From: a virus
Direction: 5' to 3' (one strand)
DNA length: 32,929 bases
Virus record (IMG/VR): IMGVR_UViG_3300017613_001967
Coordinates: 1-32,929 of that record
Shown in pieces: positions 21,730 to 29,468 of this stretch. The notes under the pieces were generated by a model. The model saw nothing but the letters and a program-made list of their open reading frames with translations. It was not told where the DNA came from and did not search any database. Each line of letters starts with the position of its first letter. The first letter of the stretch is position 1. The translations under genes and the position numbers were made by a program.

Positions 21730-22650
21730 ATGCCGTCTTTAGATAAAAAATATAGACCCACTTCATTTAGAACTTTTATCGGTAACAGAACATTAATTGC
21801 CAGATTAAAAGAACTTTTAAATGACAAAGAATCTTTCCCTTCCGCCATGTTGTTTCAGGGCGAGAGGGGTTGCGGGAAGACAACTCTTGCAAGAATTGTA
21901 GCTAAACAACTTGATATTACCAATATAGTAGAACTCAACCTTGGCAACTTAAGAGGCATAGATAATGCAAGGTCGATTGAGGAGAACACCAAATACTTAT
22001 CAATAGATGGTGGTGGTAAAGTAATTATCATCGACGAGTCTCATCGCGGAACTGTGGATTTTTGGAGCTCGATGCTTAAAGTTTTAGAAGAGCCACCTCC
22101 CAATATTCACTTTATTTTATGTACTACAAACCCGGAAAAATTAATAAACACAGTTGTGTCGAGAACTAAACCTCCTTTTCAAGTAGGTAGACTTCATCTT
22201 GATGAAATGAAACTACTTATAAAAAAAATAGCAAGGAAAGAAAAGATTGCTATTACCAATTCAGTACTCAGAAGCATAACATCATCAGCAGAAGGTATTC
22301 CGAGAGATGCATTACTCATATTGAACAGTATTAAGAATATTGATGATCCCATAACCATGATAAAATTTATAAAGGATGGTAGTTGGGATGAAAAAAATAA
22401 AGAAATAAATGAATTGTCAAATTCTCTTCTTAAAGGTGTTGGTCATAAACAAATTATGACGATGGTTAGAAAAATGGATCAAGACCCTGAACATATTAGA
22501 AGAGGAGTCTTAAATTATATGAGTAAGGTATTACTAAACAATGACAATGAACGAGCTGCAATGATCATGGAATGCTTCATTGACAATCTTTATAACACTG
22601 GCAAGGCTGGATTAATATATGCTATCTATTCATCCATTAAAGGGGGGTAA
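21730..22650 (+). CDS. Clamp-loader ATPase, DnaX-like
   Basis: 306 residues. DKKYRPTSFRTFIGN opens in the classical loader manner, with Walker A GERGCGKT (44-51), Walker B IIIDESH (Asp102; DESH instead of DEVH/DEAH), LEEPPPNIHFILCTTNP and an 'SRT' box in place of the family SRC motif at ~149. The DnaX zinc knuckle is missing and the protein is short, so this is a compact one-subunit-type loader. Loads the clamp encoded 15 nt upstream. The SD GAAAGGA precedes ATG 21730. Confidence 0.88.
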   Translation: MPSLDKKYRPTSFRTFIGNRTLIARLKELLNDKESFPSAMLFQGERGCGKTTLARIVAKQLDITNIVELNLGNLRGIDNARSIEENTKYLSIDGGGKVIIIDESHRGTVDFWSSMLKVLEEPPPNIHFILCTTNPEKLINTVVSRTKPPFQVGRLHLDEMKLLIKKIARKEKIAITNSVLRSITSSAEGIPRDALLILNSIKNIDDPITMIKFIKDGSWDEKNKEINELSNSLLKGVGHKQIMTMVRKMDQDPEHIRRGVLNYMSKVLLNNDNERAAMIMECFIDNLYNTGKAGLIYAIYSSIKGG

Positions 22651-22653
22651 CTC

Positions 22654-22905
22654 ATGGTTAAATTAAAAAGGAGAAAGAAGGATCAATACAACTAGAAAGA
22701 TGAATTTATAAACTGGCATTCTCGTAGCACAAATATAAAGTTACGCAAAGTTAAAAGCTATGTTTATGAATATGAATTTGAACTATCTATAACCCACAAC
22801 GGATATCAATGAAGTACTATCCGTTTCAATAAAGAAGAAGGTTTTGAAATCCGTAAATTAATGGATAAACATTTTCGACTAGATATATGGAAAAAGGAGG
22901 GTTAA
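22654..22905 (+). pseudogene. Small ORF interrupted by in-frame TAG and TGA
   Basis: From ATG 22654 one reading frame runs to TAA 22903-22905 (about 83 codons) except for TAG at 22693-22695 and TGA at 22810-22812. Both flanks read as plausible protein: MVKLKRRKKDQYN / KDEFINWHSRSTNIKLRKV ... ITHNGYQ / STIRFNKEEGFEIRKLMDKH. No internal ATG with SD restarts the frame before the TGA. Two nonsense mutations in a decaying gene is the simplest reading; programmed readthrough is an alternative. Genes nearby end with TAG and TGA, so a global code change is unlikely. AGGGGGG lies 7 nt before the ATG. Confidence 0.6.
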
Positions 22906-22906
22906 A

Positions 22907-23035
22907 ATGGATGATTTGCTAAAATTTGTAGATATTATATTCTGGCCTGTTACCATCTATTGTATCGTGATTGAAATTATGCGTCCTTTTAAATTAATAG
23001 CTGAAAAAATTATAAGAGATACATTAATGTCCTAG
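22907..23035 (+). CDS. 42-residue membrane peptide
   Basis: Short ORF preceded by AAAAAGGAGGGTTAAA, an excellent SD. Hydrophobic residues 8-25 (VDIIFWPVTIYCIVIEIM) form one probable membrane helix and are followed by a basic tail. The stop is TAG. The function is unknown; it shares the small membrane-peptide theme of 2578-2670 and 4626-4775. Confidence 0.62.
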   Translation: MDDLLKFVDIIFWPVTIYCIVIEIMRPFKLIAEKIIRDTLMS

Positions 23036-23059
23036 TTGAGTTGAAATGTAGGGAGCAAA

Positions 23060-23386
23060 ATGAGGTATCCATATAAATGCACTAGGTGTGGCTATTGCTG
23101 CTTATCAACTCCATGCCCTATTATTAAGTTTTTAATTCCAGATGTAGAACAATGCCCTTTCTTCGACCTTGATAGAGAAGGTGTTGCATACTGCCATTTG
23201 GTATACTTAGGAGTAGTCCCCAAAGGGGATGGGTGCTGTATCAAGGCAAGATGTTTTAGAGGCAATGATGTTTATGATTTTGCAGCATTACCACCTGAAA
23301 TAAAAAGAGACTTAGCACTAAACCTAAAAAGGAGGAATAATGAACAAAACAAGAACCAAATGGATCAGAAAACTTTTCAAGGATAA
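23060..23386 (+). CDS. Cysteine-rich metal-binding protein
   Basis: 108 residues with CTRCGYCC (7-14), Cys19, Cys32, Cys45, Cys59-60 and Cys65. The CxxCGxCC opening is like that of the YkgJ-type zinc/iron-chelating family and of Fe-S proteins; an Fe-S or zinc site is likely. The C-terminal tail is Lys/Asn-rich and its last 47 nt overlap the next start. SD GGGAG before ATG 23060. No enzyme function can be assigned. Confidence 0.72.
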   Translation: MRYPYKCTRCGYCCLSTPCPIIKFLIPDVEQCPFFDLDREGVAYCHLVYLGVVPKGDGCCIKARCFRGNDVYDFAALPPEIKRDLALNLKRRNNEQNKNQMDQKTFQG

Positions 23387-23513
23387 AGATTCAAACCTAT
23401 TATTATCAGTCCATGAAATTGTAAAAAGATCAAAAGTTAGAAGACAACCTTTTAGAGTCGCTAAATCTATGTGGTGCAGAAATGATCCAGCAACAAAAAC
23501 CTGGGGCAAGTAA
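23340..23513 (+). CDS. Small basic protein (57 aa)
   Basis: Found between longer ORFs: ATG 23340 is preceded by AAAAAGGAGGAATA, the strongest SD nearby. It is Lys/Arg-rich throughout (NKTRTKWIRKLFKDKD; HEIVKRSKVRRQPF) and contains one Cys. It overlaps the preceding gene by 47 nt and the next by 32 nt, which weakens the case, but the ribosome site is convincing. Probably nucleic-acid binding; not recognised. Confidence 0.5.
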   Translation: MNKTRTKWIRKLFKDKDSNLLLSVHEIVKRSKVRRQPFRVAKSMWCRNDPATKTWGK

Positions 23514-23718
23514 ATTCTCAAAAACAAACTATCACGAGGCCATTAATTTTGCACTCAACTATCCACCTGATTTTGATTTAATTAGATACCATGAAGAAAA
23601 GGATGTTTTCATTGTAAGTGTCTTTGATGAAGGTTGGTACAATGTCAACTTGACAGGATCTTTTGTAAGAGCTTGCTTAAAATGGAAAGGAGTAAGAAAA
23701 TGGAAAACAAACGAATAG
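23482..23718 (+). CDS. Small protein of unknown function
   Basis: 78 residues, with a mixed alpha/beta pattern (FDLIRYHEEKDVFIVSVFDE, WYNVNLTGSFVRACLKW). No metal motif or membrane span. ATG 23482 has no strong SD, so translation may be coupled to the overlapping upstream gene. The next start lies inside its last codons. Not recognised. Confidence 0.62.
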   Translation: MIQQQKPGASKFSKTNYHEAINFALNYPPDFDLIRYHEEKDVFIVSVFDEGWYNVNLTGSFVRACLKWKGVRKWKTNE

Positions 23719-23891
23719 TGATTGACACAGAAGAAAAATTAAATCAATTAGGCGAATACTGTTATAAATTTTATAAACTAGGATATAAACGTGCTATTAA
23801 AGATTTAAATAACACTAGTCATATGTTTGACTTTGAGAAACATGATTCATTTATGAAATACTTCAAAGAACTATCAAAGGGATTGTTATGA
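23700..23891 (+). CDS. Small protein of unknown function
   Basis: 63 residues. I place the start at ATG 23700 since AAAGGAG lies 7 nt upstream; a longer reading from 23634 would lie inside the preceding gene without an SD. The sequence ('VIDTEEKLNQLGEYCYKFYK ... FMKYFKELSKGLL') is helical and aromatic. Its stop overlaps the Pol III start (ATGA), so it is coupled to the polymerase. Confidence 0.65.
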   Translation: MENKRIVIDTEEKLNQLGEYCYKFYKLGYKRAIKDLNNTSHMFDFEKHDSFMKYFKELSKGLL

Positions 23892-26800
23892 ATAATTCAG
23901 ACTTCTGCCATCTACACAACCATACAGAATTCAGCTTTCTCGACGGATTTGGTACACCTGAAAACTATGCCAAAAAAGCAGTAAGACTTGGGTTTAAATA
24001 TCTTGCTTGTACAGATCATGGAAGTATAGATGGACTAATCAAATTTCAGGTGGCCTGTGAAAAACATAACATCATACCTATTCTCGGTTGTGAGAGTTAC
24101 ATTACTCCTGAGGTAAACAAAGAAAGAAAAAATGGTCATATAATACTACTTGTTAAAAATCGTACTGGGTTTAGGAACCTCACCAAAATGCTATCTTTTG
24201 CTAATAGTGAAGGTTTCTATTACAAACCAAGAATTACCTATGACATATTATTGAATCATACTCGAGGATTAGTTATATCTACAGCTTGTGTGCAAAGCTT
24301 CATCAATATGCCTGGAGGTCAAGATTTGTTTCAAAACTTATATGACCTCATTGGTAATGACCTGTACTGTGAGATACAGGCTAACAAATTAAATATCCAA
24401 AAAGTTCATAATAATAAGATAATGTCATTAGCAGAATACTTCAAACTAAAAGTAATTGCAACCAACGATTCTCACTATATTAATGCTTCGGATTGGAAAG
24501 CCCAGGAAATGTTACTGGCCATTCAAAGAAAAGCGTTGTGGGATGACCCCAAACGCTTTAAATTCACTATTAAAGGGCTACATTTAAAAAGTGTCAACCA
24601 AATGAAAAAAGCCATGCAGTTGTACAACTGCTGGCACCCTAAATATCTATCTAATACTATTGATGTAGCTGAAAAATGTTGTAATTTCAAAATAAAAAAG
24701 AGGAAGATCAAATTACCAAAAGTTGGAGATTTAAGTATAAAACAAGAATCACAAGTTTTATGGTTTGAGTGTAAGAAGGGTTTTCAGCAAAGATTCGGTG
24801 AACAAATGGAAGACGGCTCAATATATGACAAGCGTTTTCAAAAGGAGTTCGACCTCATTAAGAAAAAGAACTTCATTCGCTATTTCCTTATAGTATATGA
24901 ATTAGTAACATGGTGTAAAGAAAATGAAATTCTTATTGGGCCTAGAGGTTCTGTTTGTAGTAGCCTTATTGCCTTTCTATTAGGTATAACAGGAATTGAT
25001 CCAATAAAACATGATTTGTTGTTTAGCCGCTTTATTAGTGAAGATAGGATTGACTATCCTGATATTGACATTGACTTTGAAAACAGTAAACGTCATTTGG
25101 TAAAGGAGCATCTTGAGGAAGTTTATGGCATAGGTCGTATTGCAAATGTTAGTAGTTTTAGTAGATTAAAGTCAAGAGCTGCTGTTAGTGATATTGCAAG
25201 GACTTTTGGCATCCCACCAGGTGAGGTAAATAGATTCACAAAATTGATAGACTATAAAACAGAAGATGGGCTAACTGATGCTATTGAGCAAAATGAAGAA
25301 GGTAGGGAGTTCAAAAGCAGACATCCACAAGTTGTCAGGCTAGCTAGAAAACTTGAAGGACAGGTACGAAATCGCTCTCAACATGCTGCTGCTATTATTA
25401 TATCCCAAAAACCTTTAAAAAGTTCTGGTCAATGTGTAATTATAGAAAAGGAAGATGTTACTCTAACAAACTGGGAAAAAGATGATGCTGAATACATGGG
25501 GTTGATGAAACTTGATGCACTTGGTCTTAAATTTTTAAGCATACTATCTGAAGCAAGAAGACTTGTCAAAGAAAATTACAATACTGAAATTGATTTTGAA
25601 AAGATACCTCTTGATGATAAAAAAATATTTAAGTTTCTTAGTGATCCAAATAATCTCTTAGGAATATTTCAACTTTCTGGATATGCTAATCGTGCTCAAA
25701 TTACACAAACAGGAATTAAAGAATTTAATGATATAGCTATAACCACCTCACTTGCTCGCCCTGGCCCTTTGGCGTCAGGTATGACTCATGAGTATAACAC
25801 ACGGAAAAGAGTTGGTAGATGGACACTAGGACACCCCATATATGAAAAAATAACAAAGGATACATTAGGGGTCGTCGTGTTTCAGGAACAAGTAATGAAG
25901 ATAATTAGTGAGATGGCAGGGCTACCTGAAAGCACTGCTGATAAAATAAGAAAAGTGATTGGTAAAAAAAGAGATGTTAAAGAGTTTGAACCATATAGAA
26001 AGCAATTTATATCTGGTTGTCGAAAAACCAAAACATTTTCTAGGAGTGAGGCAAAAGAATTTTGGAATGGCTTATTAGAATGGAGTTCTTATGGATTTGG
26101 AAAAGGTCACGCTGTGGGTTATTCAGTAGTTGCATATTGGTGTGCCTATCTTAAATACTATTATCCCACTGAATTTATTTGTGCATCATTAACTTTTGAG
26201 CCAGACAACAAAACAAAAGAAACAGTTGAAGAAGCATACAAGCTTGGCCTTTCAATTATACTTCCAAGAATTAGTAGTCCCTATACCCACCTCACAGACT
26301 GGGTAGCTAAAGACAAAAAATTATATATTCCATATACCAAAATTAAAGGTATAGGTAAATCTAAAGCAAAACAAATTACTAATGTTAGTAATGCTAAAAC
26401 CAACTTCTATCAAACTGAACGACAAGTAACACCCCATAAAGGAGCTTTGGGGAACCTCCTTACAGAGATACAAGCATACAGGTCAGAAGATAAGATTCAA
26501 GAAGTAACCCCTGAAATGACAAAATACTTTGATTTTAGAATAGTATCTAATCCTAAAAACCAGTATGCAAACCTATACAACTTATTTAACCGCAAGCTAA
26601 CTAGCAGAAAACTTGACCCCGCTTTATGTGGTGATTTAAAAGTGTTGAAGTTAATAAATAAAAAAATAGTTAAGGTAAGAAGGTTCAAAGGATACGATAA
26701 AGACCTCTCAATGTGTTTAGCATGTGATTTGATAAACGAATGTACTGCACCTGTGCCTCCATCACAAGGTAGATACAATATAATGATTATTGGACAAGAT

Positions 26801-27241
26801 CCCGGTTATGATGAAGACAAAGATGGTATCGGGTTTATTGGTGCATCAGGAAAACAACTATGGTCAAACATATCTTATAATAGGTCACTATTTCACATAA
26901 CTAATATCAATAAATGCTACCCTTCAAAATCAAGAAAATCAAGTAACAAGCAAATAAAACTATGTTCATCCTGGCTTAAGCAGGAATTAGAATCAGTAAA
27001 GCCAATCCTTATACTTGCCCTTGGCAATTCTCCACTATATTACTTTACAGGAAAAACTGGTGGTATAACAGAACTCAGTGGATCAACTACATGGAATGAG
27101 AGATATAGTTGTTGGATTTGTTGGTCTATGCATCCGGCATCTATACTCCACAATGCTAATAATAAACCAGCTTATATAAGAGGCATTAAGAACTTTAAAA
27201 AGACCTTTGCCATGCTTAAAACAATGAAAAAAATGGTATAA
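23888..27241 (+). CDS. DNA polymerase III alpha fused to family-4-type uracil-DNA glycosylase domain
   Basis: 1117 residues. PHP domain at the N-terminus (CHLHNHTEF, TDHGSIDG); palm with GPRGSVCSSL (~355) and the catalytic aspartates PDIDIDFE (Asp394, Asp396), plus MKLDALGLK (Asp543); helix-hairpin-helix IKGIGKSKA (~818). Residues ~940-1117 form a glycosylase domain: Cys943, Cys946, Cys1010 and Cys1026 with the C-x2-C...C-x15-C spacing of [4Fe-4S] family-4 UDGs, GQDPGYDED (969-977), and HPAS (1082). The usual OB-fold/tau-binding region of DnaE is missing. Replicates phage DNA with the clamp; the fused domain may remove or sense uracil. Start overlaps the upstream stop. Confidence 0.9.
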   Translation: MNNSDFCHLHNHTEFSFLDGFGTPENYAKKAVRLGFKYLACTDHGSIDGLIKFQVACEKHNIIPILGCESYITPEVNKERKNGHIILLVKNRTGFRNLTKMLSFANSEGFYYKPRITYDILLNHTRGLVISTACVQSFINMPGGQDLFQNLYDLIGNDLYCEIQANKLNIQKVHNNKIMSLAEYFKLKVIATNDSHYINASDWKAQEMLLAIQRKALWDDPKRFKFTIKGLHLKSVNQMKKAMQLYNCWHPKYLSNTIDVAEKCCNFKIKKRKIKLPKVGDLSIKQESQVLWFECKKGFQQRFGEQMEDGSIYDKRFQKEFDLIKKKNFIRYFLIVYELVTWCKENEILIGPRGSVCSSLIAFLLGITGIDPIKHDLLFSRFISEDRIDYPDIDIDFENSKRHLVKEHLEEVYGIGRIANVSSFSRLKSRAAVSDIARTFGIPPGEVNRFTKLIDYKTEDGLTDAIEQNEEGREFKSRHPQVVRLARKLEGQVRNRSQHAAAIIISQKPLKSSGQCVIIEKEDVTLTNWEKDDAEYMGLMKLDALGLKFLSILSEARRLVKENYNTEIDFEKIPLDDKKIFKFLSDPNNLLGIFQLSGYANRAQITQTGIKEFNDIAITTSLARPGPLASGMTHEYNTRKRVGRWTLGHPIYEKITKDTLGVVVFQEQVMKIISEMAGLPESTADKIRKVIGKKRDVKEFEPYRKQFISGCRKTKTFSRSEAKEFWNGLLEWSSYGFGKGHAVGYSVVAYWCAYLKYYYPTEFICASLTFEPDNKTKETVEEAYKLGLSIILPRISSPYTHLTDWVAKDKKLYIPYTKIKGIGKSKAKQITNVSNAKTNFYQTERQVTPHKGALGNLLTEIQAYRSEDKIQEVTPEMTKYFDFRIVSNPKNQYANLYNLFNRKLTSRKLDPALCGDLKVLKLINKKIVKVRRFKGYDKDLSMCLACDLINECTAPVPPSQGRYNIMIIGQDPGYDEDKDGIGFIGASGKQLWSNISYNRSLFHITNINKCYPSKSRKSSNKQIKLCSSWLKQELESVKPILILALGNSPLYYFTGKTGGITELSGSTTWNERYSCWICWSMHPASILHNANNKPAYIRGIKNFKKTFAMLKTMKKMV

Positions 27242-27242
27242 T
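27234..27242 (+). promoter_or_regulatory. Extended -10 promoter overlapping the polymerase stop
   Basis: TGGTATAAT uses the last codons and stop of the polymerase gene and is the third TGn-TATAAT in the window. It could drive the small membrane protein and the SSB, which must be made in large amounts. No -35 consensus is visible. Confidence 0.5.
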
Positions 27243-27279
27243 TATATATAATAAATACTGAAAAAAACGGATATATAAA

Positions 27280-27492
27280 ATGGATCAAATACTTACATTT
27301 AAATTTCTAATGCTTGCCTTTATTGCAATTATATTTATATATATTGCAATAAGACTAGTAGGATATGCTTTTGCACGTTCATGGTTTGATGTGAAACTAA
27401 ACCATGAACTCAAACAAAATGGCTTTCATAAAACTAAACAACCAGACAAACAAAAAGGAGGAAAAGAAAATGGCCAGAAGAAAATCAACTAA
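27280..27492 (+). CDS. Small single-span membrane protein
   Basis: 70 residues. Hydrophobic residues 8-31 (FLMLAFIAIIFIYIAIRLVG) form one membrane helix; the C-terminal half is polar and lysine-rich (HKTKQPDKQKGGKENGQKK). SD is weak (ACGGA). The end overlaps the SSB start by 23 nt and contains the SSB ribosome site AAAAAGGAGG. Not recognised. Confidence 0.62.
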   Translation: MDQILTFKFLMLAFIAIIFIYIAIRLVGYAFARSWFDVKLNHELKQNGFHKTKQPDKQKGGKENGQKKIN

Positions 27493-28639
27493 GAAGCGTA
27501 GGTTTCAGGCAGATGAACTGATGACTCGTATGCGCGCGAGTAAGGCGTCTATGCGAGGATCAAAAACGATTATTGACATGGAAAAGGTAGGTGACACTCA
27601 AGTATGGCAGCCTAAAAATGGAGATCACACTATTGATGTTATTCCATACTTTGCAGGTGATAATGATCCAAATGTTAAAAAAGGTGAGACTACTTATCTT
27701 TTTCCATACTCTCAACATCCCCGAATTGGAGCCGCTGAGGAACAAGTTCTATGCCTTGCCGCTACATTTGGTGATCCTTGCCCCATTTGTGAAGATCGTA
27801 TGAAATTAAGGGAACAAGGCCAAGATAAGGAAGTTTGGAAACCCCTATTTCCAAAAGATAGGGCAATATACAATATCGTATGTTATGATCAAGGTGAAGA
27901 AAAGAAAGGTGTTCAGATATGGGATGTTGCAAGATATTATTTTGAAAATCCTGTATTGAAACTTGCTATGAGAAAGGGCAGAGGTGGAAAATCAAAAACA
28001 GGCACCAATTTTCTCGACCCTAAAAATGGTAAAAGTGTTGTTTTTGAAATTGAACCAGCAAAATCAAAAGATGACTTCCCAAAATATGAAGGTGTTGCCT
28101 TTGAAGAAAGAGACTATGAAATTGAAGATGATATACTAGATCAAGCAGTTGCACTTGATCAAATTGTAAAAGTATTATCATACGATGAGATCTCGGAACT
28201 ATATTTTGGTGGCAAAGTTGAACCCAAAAGTGAAAGGAGAAAATCCAAAGGTTCTGATGAAGATGAAGATGAAGATGAAGAATTATCTACTGATGAACTT
28301 ATGGAACAACTTGAGGAATGTGAAGATCTGGATGACCTTGATGAGTTTATTGACGAAAATGATTTTGATGTTGAGATTACCCAAAAGTCCCGCTTCCCTA
28401 AAGTTAAACGGCAACTAAAAAAACTCATTATAGAAATGGAAATGGATGAAGATGAGGAGAATGAAGATGATGAAGAAGAAGAGGAGCAGGATTATACCTG
28501 GGGTCGAATTAAGAAAATGACAAAAAGAAAACTCAAGATAGTTATTGATGAAGAAGACTTAGATGTTGATCCTGACGAAGCCGAAGATACTGATGAGTTA
28601 AGAGAAATGGTAGCTGATGAACTGGACATTAAATATTAA
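27470..28639 (+). CDS. Single-stranded DNA-binding protein, gp32-like
   Basis: 389 residues. Basic N-terminus (ARRKSTKKRR), then a core with His83, Cys95, Cys104 and Cys107, the His-Cys-x8-Cys-x2-Cys zinc site that parallels T4 gp32, and FPKDRAIYNIVCYD. Residues ~262-300 and 325-345 are acidic tails; two SAP-like helical repeats follow (DELMEQLEE ~275-325; WGRIKKMTKRKLKIVIDEED ~344-389). ATG 27470 is fixed by AAAAAGGAGGAAAAG; upstream starts lie within the preceding gene. Coats ssDNA at the fork. The C-terminal modules resemble part of the protein at 18429-19208. Confidence 0.85.
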   Translation: MARRKSTKKRRFQADELMTRMRASKASMRGSKTIIDMEKVGDTQVWQPKNGDHTIDVIPYFAGDNDPNVKKGETTYLFPYSQHPRIGAAEEQVLCLAATFGDPCPICEDRMKLREQGQDKEVWKPLFPKDRAIYNIVCYDQGEEKKGVQIWDVARYYFENPVLKLAMRKGRGGKSKTGTNFLDPKNGKSVVFEIEPAKSKDDFPKYEGVAFEERDYEIEDDILDQAVALDQIVKVLSYDEISELYFGGKVEPKSERRKSKGSDEDEDEDEELSTDELMEQLEECEDLDDLDEFIDENDFDVEITQKSRFPKVKRQLKKLIIEMEMDEDEENEDDEEEEEQDYTWGRIKKMTKRKLKIVIDEEDLDVDPDEAEDTDELREMVADELDIKY

Positions 28640-28646
28640 CTAGTTT

Positions 28647-28881
28647 GGTTAAGTTTGGGAGCCTCCTTTCCCTCATCCCCCCAGATGAGGTTTTAATCCC
28701 AACCTAACCATGAGGAAAGGGGTGTTAAAGACTAATCCTCCGACTCACCCCTTTCCTCAAAACTTTATAATTTGGCTTGTGGAGACAAGAGGGTGGAATC
28801 AAAATCCATACGGCAAGTAAGAGCTTCGATATGGTATAGCCGGATTGACATGAGGGCGGTGCCGGTGAGTCTCCACGAGTC
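28647..28881 (+). ncRNA. Structured non-coding RNA candidate with anti-RBS loops
   Basis: The 278-nt gap between the SSB and the next gene carries three folded domains. D1: GGTTA/GTTTGGGA pairs with TCCCAAC/CTAACC (28647-28660/28697-28709) around hairpin CCTCAT/ATGAGG (28671-28676/28685-28690), leaving GCCTCCTTTC (28661-28670) unpaired. D2: 14-bp stem 28711-28724/28746-28759 with a 21-nt loop containing CTAATCCTCC (28732-28741). D3: 13-bp stem (28774-28786/28869-28881, core GTGGAGAC/GTCTCCAC) enclosing ~80 nt. D1's CCTTTCCCTCAT can also pair with D2's left arm. I match no known RNA family. Whether it is a separate RNA or an mRNA region is not known. Confidence 0.6.
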
Positions 28882-28917
28882 ATTATTCAAACCTTAAAAA
28901 CTTAGGATATTAAAATT

Positions 28918-29106
28918 ATGTCTAACAAAATGACAAAAGAAGAGCATATCGAAACTCATAAAAAATTACACAAAAGCCTTGATGAACTGGTGGCAGATTT
29001 TATATCCCATACTGAAAAAATTCCGTCTAAGACCACAATATTAGAATTATTGGAATGGTCATATAAACAAACTATTGATCCAACTAATCTAAAACTCATT
29101 TTATAA
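28918..29106 (+). CDS. Small phage protein of unknown function
   Basis: 62 residues: MSNKMTKEEHIETHKKLHKS followed by 'LDELVADFISHTEKIPSKTTILELLEWSYKQT' in two helices. I have the impression that similar small proteins with the P-S-x-T-T-I/L-x-E-L-x-x-W-S motif are widespread in phages, but their function is unknown. TAGGAT is a weak SD for ATG 28918. It is the first gene after the structured RNA. Confidence 0.68.
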   Translation: MSNKMTKEEHIETHKKLHKSLDELVADFISHTEKIPSKTTILELLEWSYKQTIDPTNLKLIL

Positions 29107-29142
29107 ACTTATTCGTTAAAACATTCAATAAAGGATAAAATC

Positions 29143-29358
29143 ATGTCAGTAATGGGTATTAAAACTTTTTCATCAGATAACAAGGATGAATTTGATGAAA
29201 TAGTAAATAAGTACTTATCAGAAAAAGAGAATTTGATTCTTCATGATCATACAAAATTTGAAATAACTACACAATACAAGGAACATTATAACGGACACTA
29301 TTTTATTCCAGTTTTAAAAACATTTTATTCAGTAATTTTTTATGGAGAACTAGCATGA
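29143..29358 (+). CDS. Small protein of unknown function
   Basis: 71 residues. Beginning 'MSVMGIKTFSSDNKDEFDEIVNKYLSEKENLILHD' and ending with beta-like strands rich in Y and F. No metal motif or membrane segment. SD AAAGGAT, 7 nt before the ATG. The layout of an N-terminal acid patch and a C-terminal 'YSVIFYGEL' strand is seen in several small phage proteins of unknown role. Stop overlaps the next start (ATGA). Confidence 0.66.
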   Translation: MSVMGIKTFSSDNKDEFDEIVNKYLSEKENLILHDHTKFEITTQYKEHYNGHYFIPVLKTFYSVIFYGELA

Positions 29359-29468
29359 AAAAATGGTTTTATGAATATAATAATGCATCATTTAAAGATG
29401 CCAATATACAACGACCAAAATCTGTCTATTCTAAATGGCTTAAAGTATATAATGAGGAACAAAAATGA
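29355..29468 (+). CDS. 37-residue basic peptide
   Basis: A short ORF linked to its neighbours by ATGA overlaps at both ends (29355-29358 and 29465-29468), the strongest argument that it is translated. Aromatic and lysine-rich (KKWFYEYNNASFKDAN; SVYSKWLKVYNEEQK), no membrane span. Function unknown. Confidence 0.58.
   Translation: MKKWFYEYNNASFKDANIQRPKSVYSKWLKVYNEEQK

Noticed and set aside
22654-22905. Genome-wide TAG or TGA reassignment
   Set aside because: Many well-supported genes end with TAG (clamp, acidic protein, 42-aa peptide) or TGA (NADAR, Mom-like), and no long gene contains either codon in frame.
28640-28917. tRNA, tmRNA, group I intron or known small ribozyme
   Set aside because: No cloverleaf, TTCGANTC arm, CTGATGA/GAAA hammerhead core or P7-like intron core is recognisable by eye. 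A covariance-model search would be needed to exclude diverged members.
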